Shown: positions 1-4,996 of the stretch, in pieces | How the letters are laid out: every line of letters starts with the position of its first letter | Numbering within the stretch: position 1 is the first letter of the stretch | Assembly (NCBI GenBank): GCA_934133015.1 | Contig: CAKPAQ010000075.1 | Span: 1-5,068, forward strand | Direction of reading: 5' to 3' | Source: an uncultured Bacilli bacterium | GTDB lineage: Bacteria; Bacillota_I; Bacilli_A; RF39; UBA660 | DNA: 5,068 nt | Position numbers and translations under genes: made by a program | Notes under the pieces: generated by a model | Database searches by the model: none | What the model was told of the DNA's origin: nothing | What the model saw: only the letters and a program-made list of their open reading frames with translations

Positions 1-75
<75 letters not shown>

Positions 76-96
76 AGTTATTTGTTGACTATTGTT

Positions 97-125
97 ATTG
101 TACACTAAATTTTAGTCTTACGCAA
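97..125 (-). promoter_or_regulatory. Promoter of the tRNA-Ile gene
   Basis: On the minus strand, TTGCGT (125-120) and TACAAT (102-97) are separated by exactly 17 bases. This is a housekeeping sigma-A type promoter with a 5/6 match at -10. Transcription would start near position 90, about 15 bases before the mature tRNA 5' end at 75, which is a typical tRNA leader length. Confidence 0.7.
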
Positions 126-129
126 TAGT

Positions 130-192
130 TTTAATACTAATTTTTTTAATGTTTTAACAAGAACGTTTTAATTATATAATATTAGTATTAAA
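130..192. repeat. 12-bp perfect inverted repeat with 39-bp spacer
   Basis: TTTAATACTAAT at 130-141 is the exact reverse complement of ATTAGTATTAAA at 181-192. The arms lie between the tRNA promoter and the terminator of the next gene, a stretch (76-210) with no gene. It is too AT-rich and too widely spaced to be a convincing terminator. The function is unknown and chance is possible. Confidence 0.5.
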
Positions 193-210
193 TAAGTCAA
201 CATAAAATTC

Positions 211-236
211 AAAAAAATAAGCAAACTTGCTTATTT
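211..236 (-). terminator. Rho-independent terminator of the thioredoxin-like gene
   Basis: On the minus strand, AAATAAGCA (236-228) pairs with TGCTTATTT (223-215) around a 4-base AGTT loop. It ends in a run of seven T (217-211). The 5' arm overlaps the last sense codon and the TAA stop of the upstream gene at 231-233. The stem is mostly A-U with a short GC core, so strength may be moderate. Confidence 0.8.
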
Positions 237-755
237 ATTTATTTCAGTTAGATAATCTAATACTTCTTTAGATCCTTCAATACGTTCAGTTACTTTATGA
301 TTAGCTATTTTTAAAATAGTCGGATGAGTAACTTTTAATTCATCTGTGTTAGTTGGATATTTATTATAATCTTCATTTTCAGAAGCAACAAAATCTTTAT
401 TAAAACCTTTTTCAAGATCTACTATATAAAATGGTAAAGCATTATCTTTATTTTCGTAGATATCTTTTAAGGAAATATAACTAGATGCAGAACTATCTGT
501 AAAGTTAAAATACATTACGTAATATTCGTCACTATTTTGATTAAAAGTTCTACCTGCGATTATTTCTTCATATTGAATCTTAGTTACTTCTTCATTAGTC
601 TTAGTATCTTTCTTAAAACTAATATCACCAGTTATAAGACCAGCTACTAGGTATGTTAATAATAAAACAATTATTACTCCTACTGTAATTTTTATAACTC
701 TAGTTACTTCTAGATTAGTTGTTGTATTAATTTTTACTTTGTTTTTTTTCTTCAT
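231..755 (-). CDS. Membrane-anchored, cysteine-free thioredoxin-fold-like protein
   Basis: Predicted 174-aa protein. A basic N-terminus is followed by one transmembrane helix at about residues 20-42, then a soluble domain from about 60 onward. The domain reads like a degenerate thioredoxin fold: strand EYYVMYFNF (77-85), helix SLKDIYEN, strand PFYIVDL, then HPTILKI (144-150), where Pro145 sits where thioredoxins have their cis-proline. The ending KVTERIEGSKEVLDYL matches the last strand and helix of such proteins. The expected CxxC site is replaced by TDSSASS and the protein has no cysteine at all, so disulfide redox activity is excluded. A structural, chaperone-like or binding role at the membrane is inference. 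ATG at 755 is preferred over the in-frame TTG at 761, because GGTGAT (766-761) overlaps the TTG and sits 5 bases before the ATG. The gene has its own promoter and terminator. The family call is by pattern only. Confidence 0.75.
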   Translation of the reverse strand: MKKKNKVKINTTTNLEVTRVIKITVGVIIVLLLTYLVAGLITGDISFKKDTKTNEEVTKIQYEEIIAGRTFNQNSDEYYVMYFNFTDSSASSYISLKDIYENKDNALPFYIVDLEKGFNKDFVASENEDYNKYPTNTDELKVTHPTILKIANHKVTERIEGSKEVLDYLTEINK

Positions 756-760
756 TGTCA

Positions 761-766
761 ATCACC
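761..766 (-). promoter_or_regulatory. Ribosome binding site that fixes the start at 755
   Basis: GGTGAT (766-761) is a six-base match to the anti-Shine-Dalgarno sequence of 16S rRNA, five bases before the ATG at 755-753. It overlaps the alternative TTG start at 761-759, which therefore cannot use it. Confidence 0.75.
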
Positions 767-774
767 ACATCTAG

Positions 775-783
775 ATTATAACA
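775..783 (-). promoter_or_regulatory. Extended -10 promoter for the thioredoxin-like gene
   Basis: The minus strand shows TGTTATAAT (783-775), a consensus TATAAT with an upstream TG, which is an extended -10. No good -35 is visible at 17 bases (TTACTT), which extended -10 promoters tolerate. A start near 768 gives a leader of only about 13 bases that just contains the ribosome binding site. Confidence 0.65.
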
Positions 784-822
784 CGTATTTGAATTAAAAG
801 TAAATAAAATTACTTTTCAAAG

Positions 823-844
823 AAAAAAAAGAGGCATTTGCCTC
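823..844 (-). terminator. Rho-independent terminator of the lipoprotein gene
   Basis: On the minus strand, GAGGC (844-840) pairs with GCCTC (835-831) around an AAAT loop, followed by eight T (830-823). It begins five bases after the TAA stop at 852-850. The stem is short but GC-rich. Confidence 0.85.
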
Positions 845-849
845 AATTA

Positions 850-1908
850 TTATTTACTATTAGGAACAACATTAATGCTTCTAGCTATATCCACAAGTTC
901 ATCTTGACTCATAACATCAGATACTATGTAATAATCAATACCATTACTACTCCATGTAATGGAACTATCAGTTAAGGCACCAACTGTATCAATTAGTAAA
1001 TATGGTTCTCCATAAGTTGGGATGATTGAGAATTCTTCTTCTACACTGGATGTTTCCTCAACTAATAAGAATGGTTTTTCACCTTCAAAAGTCATTATTA
1101 TTCTTTCACCATTATTTTTGTCAATTTTTTCTTCTGAAGATAGCTTAGTTCCAGTAGGAATATATAATGGATAGATGGTATCTTCTAGTGTACTTGTTTC
1201 TAAATTAGTAGATGTATTATCATTACAATTACCAGTTGTACAAGTATTATTATTATCAGGAGTTGGGGTTGGTGATGTTTGATTATTTCCCATTATGTCA
1301 TCTAAATTAAAGGTATTGGCATCTACTTTTTGATTAGTCTCAATTGTAGTAAATGTCATTTTCATTTGTTCAACGCCATTTTCATCTACTACTTTTACTT
1401 CTTTTAAGTTGTAATCTTTATCTAATTTTACTATTTGTTTAACTAATTTTCTATTATTTGGATAATTTACATTAGTAGTTATTAAATAGTTATTTTCATC
1501 TTCAACTATACTGCGGTCTTCATCATCTAAAATGTCATTTATAATAGATGAAATCAAATAAGTTTGAGAATTGTTGTATGGCCAATCACTTTGAAATTTG
1601 AAACTTTTATTTAAGGAAGGTGTTAATACATATACACCATCTTCATTTTTTAAAATTATTTGTTCATGATTATTGGATTTATTTTTTAGGCTTACATTGA
1701 ACTTATCTTTTTTCTGATATATTACTTTTACATCATAATTGTATATATCATCATTATTTATTATTTGCAGATCACCAGTTAATTTATACGATTTTAAATT
1801 ATTATATTTTTTTTCTAAGTTTTTAACAACATCATTTTTATCACCACCGAAACATCCAGTTACAAATATACATAACAGCATTATTAGAAAGAATATCTTC
1901 TTTTTCAT
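850..1908 (-). CDS. LolA/YdcC-like lipoprotein with DUF4367-like C-terminal domain
   Basis: Predicted 352-aa exported lipoprotein. Residues 1-18 are a lipoprotein signal peptide with lipobox VTGC, so Cys19 would be lipidated and the protein anchored outside the membrane. Residues about 25-205 resemble the LolA-fold domain of Firmicute proteins such as B. subtilis YdcC and C. difficile GerS. The segment IILKNEDGVYVLTPSLNKSF (85-104), followed by QSDWPYNNSQTYL, is the clearest family signature. Residues about 207-240 are a Thr/Asn/Pro linker containing Cys223 and Cys228 as CTTGNC, possibly a disulfide. Residues about 245-347 (from YPLYIPTG) fit a DUF4367-like domain. YdcC and GerS belong to the mother-cell sporulation regulon; whether this organism sporulates cannot be judged here. 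GAGGTGG at 1919-1913, four bases before the ATG, supports the start. The gene is monocistronic: it has its own terminator, and its upstream neighbour is divergent. The LolA-like name does not imply an outer membrane. Confidence 0.87.
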   Translation of the reverse strand: MKKKIFFLIMLLCIFVTGCFGGDKNDVVKNLEKKYNNLKSYKLTGDLQIINNDDIYNYDVKVIYQKKDKFNVSLKNKSNNHEQIILKNEDGVYVLTPSLNKSFKFQSDWPYNNSQTYLISSIINDILDDEDRSIVEDENNYLITTNVNYPNNRKLVKQIVKLDKDYNLKEVKVVDENGVEQMKMTFTTIETNQKVDANTFNLDDIMGNNQTSPTPTPDNNNTCTTGNCNDNTSTNLETSTLEDTIYPLYIPTGTKLSSEEKIDKNNGERIIMTFEGEKPFLLVEETSSVEEEFSIIPTYGEPYLLIDTVGALTDSSITWSSNGIDYYIVSDVMSQDELVDIARSINVVPNSK

Positions 1909-1935
1909 TTTTCCACCTCAATTATCTTTCATTTA

Positions 1936-1943
1936 ATTATATG
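1936..1943 (-). promoter_or_regulatory. Candidate promoter of the lipoprotein gene
   Basis: The minus strand has CATATAAT (1943-1936), which contains a perfect TATAAT (1941-1936). A start near 1929 would leave a 20-base leader. No clear sigma-A -35 lies at 17 bases (TGAATA, weak). The -10 also resembles the sigma-E form CATACAAT, with GAATAAT (1963-1957) at a slightly short 13-base spacing. Which sigma factor is used is unresolved. Confidence 0.5.
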
Positions 1944-1956
1944 GAGCAAAAGTTTT

Positions 1957-1972
1957 ATTATTCATGAATAAT
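1957..1972. repeat. 16-bp perfect palindrome between divergent genes
   Basis: ATTATTCATGAATAAT is perfectly self-complementary. It lies in the 114-base divergent region between the lipoprotein gene (start 1908) and the DUF378 gene (start 2023), about 14 bases upstream of the lipoprotein -10. It covers the -35 zone of both genes. It could be an operator for a dimeric repressor, or a chance AT-rich palindrome. Confidence 0.6.
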
Positions 1973-1990
1973 TTATTTTTTTCTGTCTAT

Positions 1991-1996
1991 CATAAT
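1991..1996 (+). promoter_or_regulatory. Weak candidate -10 of the DUF378 gene
   Basis: CATAAT matches the -10 consensus at 5 of 6 bases and lies 27 bases before the ATG. The -35 position at 17 bases (1968-1973, ATAATT) is poor and falls in the palindrome. This is a tentative call. Confidence 0.3.
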
Positions 1997-2022
1997 ACTA
2001 GAAAACAAAAAGGAGGAAGAAT

Positions 2023-2217
2023 ATGCAGACATTACAAAAAGTATGCTTAATACTTACTATAATTGGTGCTATTAATTGGGGATTAGTAGGATTATTTGAT
2101 TTTAATCTTGTTTCTACCCTATTTGGTGTTGAAAATGTTATAACTCGTATCATTTATGTTTTAGTGGGTATAGCTGGTATTATAAATATTGCACTATTAT
2201 TTGACGACTATGATTAA
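2023..2217 (+). CDS. DUF378 (YuzA-like) small membrane protein
   Basis: Predicted 64-aa protein with two transmembrane helices (about residues 5-25 and 38-60) and an acidic DDYD end. The motif IGAINWGLVGLFDFNLVSTL (14-33), followed by a TRIIYVLVGIAGI helix (41-53), is the typical signature of the DUF378 family, which includes B. subtilis YuzA. Its length matches the family. The function of DUF378 proteins is not established. A consensus AGGAGG (2011-2016) lies six bases before the ATG, suggesting strong translation. It is the only plus-strand gene here, divergent from the lipoprotein gene and convergent with cdaR, so it is transcribed alone and ends at the shared terminator. Confidence 0.93.
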   Translation: MQTLQKVCLILTIIGAINWGLVGLFDFNLVSTLFGVENVITRIIYVLVGIAGIINIALLFDDYD

Positions 2218-2228
2218 TTAGTAAATTT

Positions 2229-2262
2229 AAAAAGCTTTCACAAAACTGTGAAGGCTTTTTTT
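2229..2262. terminator. Bidirectional terminator shared by the DUF378 gene and cdaR
   Basis: The arms 2229-2242 and 2247-2260 form a 14-bp stem with one G-U pair and an AAAC loop. The plus-strand exit has seven T (2256-2262). The minus-strand exit has five T, and the minus-strand 5' side abuts the cdaR stop codon (2263-2261). One hairpin therefore serves both converging genes. Confidence 0.9.
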
Positions 2263-3604
2263 ATTTTTCAGTTATTAGTACTTTTACTTTTTTAACTTTA
2301 GATTCATATGTTAATTTAACATCTGGTCCGGTTACTTTAACATCTACATTATGTTCACCTACGTCATAACCACTTAAATCGATAGTTGCTTTAATAGTTG
2401 ATGAATCTAATGAATTAATAACACTGCTACTTCCTTTGATAATAGCGGTTATTTGACTATCACTTTCTGATGCAGCTTGAACTTTTAATCCATCTTTTAA
2501 GTTAATTGGTGAAACATTAATACCAGTAAATTCTTTAGTTACAACATCATCTAAAGTTACTTTTACGTTGATTGTTTTAGAACTAATGTCTCTGATTCCA
2601 GATGGCTTTTTAAGATTAATGTTATAGCTTTTATTTTCAGATAAGTTAGTAACATCTATTTCAACTGGGATTGAAGTAATTTTGTCTATGGTTTCTTTAT
2701 CACCATATACTGTTACTTTTGATATAGATGGAGTTATTTCACTAATTGATTTTCCAAAGGCTAAATTCCCTTTTGGTACTACTTCAATTGGTACTTCTTT
2801 ACTAGGAGATGAGATTTTGACAGTTACTTCTACAGTAGATGGTACTATTTCTACATCGACTGGATTACCTTTTTCATCATAAGCTACTAATGGAACATCA
2901 GTTATCTTAATATTACCAGCTGATGGATTACTTATATTATTGATATCGATTAAAGCTTTTACGTTGGCTACTGTTTTTAGCTTATATTCGGCACCTTTTA
3001 TAATAATATCATCTCTACTTAAACTAATTTCATCTATAACTAATTTTTTATCTAATTTGTCTTTGTGTAATATATCGTAGTCTAATTCTCTATTTTCAGA
3101 TACTTTTTCATAAATTACGATTGTAGCAGTAGATGGATCAATTTTATAATCTATTGATGATAATTGTTGGTTGTATTTAAGTTTTACTTTATGACTACCT
3201 GGTTTTAAACCTCTCAAATCGACTGATACATTATTTACAGGATATTGTTTAGCTAAGTATAAATCTGATTGACGTCCTATTAAAGTAATGTCTACTGATT
3301 CTGGTAATCCTTCAATTACATATGATTCTTGATTGTATTCAGCTACTACAGTTTGATTATATAGTATTTCAGCTTTTTTATTGATAATGGTATTTGAGTT
3401 TTGATCAACTACCATAAATACTATAAACGCAAATATTAAGGATAAAACGATTAATGTTTGTTTTTTATTGATGAACTTTTCTATTTCTTTACCATTATTT
3501 TTAGTTAAATCAGATATAAATAAGATACCTTTAGTTACTGGAGTTATTAACCATTTATCGAAAAATGATAATATTCTTCTAAAAAAATTAAATATTTTCT
3601 TCAT
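2261..3604 (-). CDS. cdaR: CdaR, YbbR-domain regulator of the c-di-AMP synthase
   Basis: Predicted 447-aa protein. CdaR binds and modulates the diadenylate cyclase CdaA at the membrane. Residues 1-48 are a basic, partly hydrophobic N-terminal extension. One transmembrane helix follows at about 50-67. The remainder is an all-beta extracellular part readable as four YbbR-type repeats: about 86-166, 171-265, 269-352 and 356-445. Repeat marks include VSVDLRGLKPGSHKVKL (126-142), VEVTVK, EVPIEVVPKGNLAFG (270-284) with SKVTVYGDKETI, and IDLSGYDVGEHNVDVKV (408-424). B. subtilis CdaR starts almost directly with its helix, so the extension is unusual. The start is taken at ATG 3604, not the in-frame ATG at 3619, because GAGG (3617-3614) lies nine bases before it and nothing comparable precedes 3619. 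The gene overlaps cdaA by 17 bases, which suggests translational coupling. glmM, the usual next gene, is absent in this window. Confidence 0.92.
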   Translation of the reverse strand: MKKIFNFFRRILSFFDKWLITPVTKGILFISDLTKNNGKEIEKFINKKQTLIVLSLIFAFIVFMVVDQNSNTIINKKAEILYNQTVVAEYNQESYVIEGLPESVDITLIGRQSDLYLAKQYPVNNVSVDLRGLKPGSHKVKLKYNQQLSSIDYKIDPSTATIVIYEKVSENRELDYDILHKDKLDKKLVIDEISLSRDDIIIKGAEYKLKTVANVKALIDINNISNPSAGNIKITDVPLVAYDEKGNPVDVEIVPSTVEVTVKISSPSKEVPIEVVPKGNLAFGKSISEITPSISKVTVYGDKETIDKITSIPVEIDVTNLSENKSYNINLKKPSGIRDISSKTINVKVTLDDVVTKEFTGINVSPINLKDGLKVQAASESDSQITAIIKGSSSVINSLDSSTIKATIDLSGYDVGEHNVDVKVTGPDVKLTYESKVKKVKVLITEK

Positions 3605-4412
3605 ATATATCTTCCTCATCTAATTCTTCTAATAGTTCATCTTCTTGTTTTGGTCTAAGTTCATCAATTAACATCATTCTAACATCATCAAGTGATAAGT
3701 TATAATATAATTCTCCTTTAACGGCTATGGATATTCTTCCAGTTTCTTCACTTACAACTACACTAATAGCGTCACTTTCTTCGGTTATACCTAAAGCTGC
3801 TCTATGACGTGTTCCAAATTTTTTGTTTACTTTAGAGCTGTTACTAGTTGGGAATACCGCACCAGCACAACTGATTCTATCCCCTTGAATTATGACACCA
3901 CCATCATGTAATGGGTTATTAGGGAAGAAAATTGAGATTAATAAATCACTTGATAAATCAGCATATATTTTTTTAGCTTTATCAATATAATTAGCTAAGC
4001 TTGTATCTCTTTCTAATACTATTAAAGCTCCAATTCTGGCTTTTCTTAAATAGTCAACAGCTTGGACAATTTCATATACTAATCTTTCTCTTTCATCTAC
4101 AGTTAGTACTTTGTGTCTTCCTAATAATTGTGTTCTACCTAATTGTTCAAGTACGTTTCTAATTTCTGGTTGGAATATTATTATTAAAGCAAGTGGTCCC
4201 CACATAATTACATATTCTAATAATAAACCAATAGTAGTTAAACCTAAAAGGTCACTAGCTATTTTTAATACTAGTACAATGGCTACTCCTTTAAATAATA
4301 GAGTTAATTTAACATTGTTACGAATATTTTTTAATATGAAATAAAATATTAACCATACCAAAGATATATCTAATATTTTTTTGGCTATTAATATGATACT
4401 ATCTAATGTCAT
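3588..4412 (-). CDS. cdaA: CdaA, membrane-bound diadenylate cyclase (c-di-AMP synthase)
   Basis: Predicted 274-aa enzyme that joins two ATP into cyclic di-AMP, a messenger controlling potassium, osmolyte and cell-wall balance in Firmicutes. Three transmembrane helices (about 12-30, 37-54, 60-80) lead into the family hallmark IIIFQPEIRNVLEQLGR (77-93). The DAC catalytic domain follows. The metal/ATP motif is NPLHDGGVII (166-175), with Asp170; the RHR motif is GTRHRAALGI (200-209), with Thr201, Arg202, His203 and Arg204; SEETGRISIA (221-230) follows. The usual DGA reads DGG here. Length and layout match B. subtilis and Listeria CdaA, with an acidic tail from about 256 to the end. ATG at 4412 has AGGAAGG (4429-4423) ten bases upstream and an in-frame TGA just before it, so no longer start exists. 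The gene is first in a cdaA-cdaR operon with its own promoter. Confidence 0.97.
   Translation of the reverse strand: MTLDSIILIAKKILDISLVWLIFYFILKNIRNNVKLTLLFKGVAIVLVLKIASDLLGLTTIGLLLEYVIMWGPLALIIIFQPEIRNVLEQLGRTQLLGRHKVLTVDERERLVYEIVQAVDYLRKARIGALIVLERDTSLANYIDKAKKIYADLSSDLLISIFFPNNPLHDGGVIIQGDRISCAGAVFPTSNSSKVNKKFGTRHRAALGITEESDAISVVVSEETGRISIAVKGELYYNLSLDDVRMMLIDELRPKQEDELLEELDEEDIYEENI
3611..3618 (-). promoter_or_regulatory. Ribosome binding site of cdaR inside the cdaA end
   Basis: TGAGGAAG (3618-3611) lies within the acidic C-terminal codons of cdaA. Its GAGG core is nine bases before the ATG at 3604 and destroys the case for the earlier ATG at 3619, which it overlaps. Confidence 0.6.
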
Positions 4413-4443
4413 ATTTCATCATCCTTCCTAAACTTTCTATATC

Positions 4444-4473
4444 ATTATAGCAAAAAAGAACATAGTTAGTAAA
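4444..4473 (-). promoter_or_regulatory. Extended -10 promoter of the cdaA-cdaR operon
   Basis: The minus strand shows TGCTATAAT (4452-4444), a perfect -10 with an upstream TG. TTTACT (4473-4468) is a 4/6 match to a -35 at 18-base spacing. The start would fall near 4437, giving a 24-base leader before the cdaA ATG. That is too short for a riboswitch. The -35 lies in the loop of the preceding terminator. Confidence 0.7.
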
Positions 4474-4484
4474 GTCTATGTCCT
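4452..4484 (-). terminator. Rho-independent terminator after the unknown membrane gene
   Basis: On the minus strand, AGGACATAG (4484-4476) pairs with CTATGTTCT (4465-4457), a 9-bp stem with one G-U pair. The loop is ten bases and the exit is six T (4457-4452). The 5' arm includes part of the TAG stop codon (4485-4483). The T run leads directly into the cdaA -10. Confidence 0.8.
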
Positions 4485-4968
4485 AGTTTTGATTATCTTG
4501 ATTGTTAGATTCTATACTACTTGTTGTACCAAAATCTATTATAGTAGCGACGTCTTCTGCTTTAATTTGTGGTTTTGGTTCTTCTACTTCAGTACCTACT
4601 ACATTTACACTAGAACTGTCAAGTGTTAGAGTTGGTTCACGTTTTAATTCTTCGTCTAACATATTGGGTATAACTACAGTATTATTGGCTGTTGGTGTTG
4701 TAGATGTTGGTGAAGAAATTGGTTCTGGGTTTATTGGTTGCACTGGCTCTACAACTGGTTCTTCTTTGGTACTTAGTATAACTTCTCTAGTTCTAACTGG
4801 CTCGATTGAAGCAGTACCACCTACTACTACTCGTTTATCATTTTCTTCTTTTTGTAGTTTTAACCTTTCCATAATAAAACCTAATATTGACATAATTAAT
4901 ATAATGCATACAACAAATAAAACAAAGTAAACAGGGCCATCTAAAACATCCCTAAAAAAATGTATCAT
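4483..4968 (-). CDS. Unrecognised single-pass membrane protein with disordered tail, upstream of cdaA
   Basis: Predicted 161-aa protein of no family I recognise. Residues 1-11 are a short N-terminus and one transmembrane helix spans about 12-33. A basic stretch, MERLKLQKEENDKR (33-46), follows directly. Positive charge after the helix suggests the C-terminus faces the cytoplasm. Residues about 50-161 are low-complexity and rich in Pro, Glu, Thr, Ser and Val (for example EEPVVEPVQPINPEPISSPT, 69-88), so probably disordered. A short hydrophobic patch, EDVATIIDFGTT (138-149), near the end may be a binding motif. The layout recalls membrane-tethered scaffold or division-type proteins such as ZipA, but no homology is claimed. 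GAGGTGG (4979-4973), four bases before the ATG, supports the start. A weak promoter (TAGACC 5019-5014, TTTAAT 4996-4991, 17-base spacing) is possible. Alternatively it is co-transcribed with the gene ending 28 bases upstream. Confidence 0.85.
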   Translation of the reverse strand: MIHFFRDVLDGPVYFVLFVVCIILIMSILGFIMERLKLQKEENDKRVVVGGTASIEPVRTREVILSTKEEPVVEPVQPINPEPISSPTSTTPTANNTVVIPNMLDEELKREPTLTLDSSSVNVVGTEVEEPKPQIKAEDVATIIDFGTTSSIESNNQDNQN

Positions 4969-4996
4969 ATTTCCACCTCTTATTCTTTTTATTAAA

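Noticed and set aside
154..236. Plus-strand small RNA from TTAACA (154-159) and TATAAT (175-180), ending at the hairpin 215-236
   Set aside because: The 15-base spacing is short and the plus-strand T run after the hairpin is interrupted; AT-rich chance matches are likely.
756..761. TTG start two codons upstream for the thioredoxin-like gene
   Set aside because: The TTG overlaps the ribosome binding site, which is correctly spaced only for the ATG at 755.
1739..1936. Plus-strand 65-codon open frame
   Set aside because: It runs antisense over the lipoprotein signal peptide and promoter; its composition reflects AT-rich codons read backwards and no ribosome binding site is visible.
2682..2882. 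Plus-strand 66-codon open frame inside cdaR
   Set aside because: It is fully antisense to YbbR repeats with no start signals.
3605..3619. Earlier ATG start for cdaR at 3619
   Set aside because: No ribosome binding site precedes it, whereas GAGG is well placed for the ATG at 3604.
4111..4344. Plus-strand 77-codon open frame inside cdaA
   Set aside because: It is fully antisense to the conserved membrane part of cdaA.
4413..4443. A c-di-AMP (ydaO-type) or other riboswitch ahead of cdaA
   Set aside because: The predicted leader is only about 24 bases, too short for any known riboswitch, and no structure is visible.
4502..4930. Plus-strand 142-codon open frame
   Set aside because: It is antisense to the unknown membrane gene, has no ribosome binding site, and is a low-complexity Ser/Val/Thr mirror of the Pro/Glu/Thr-rich codons.
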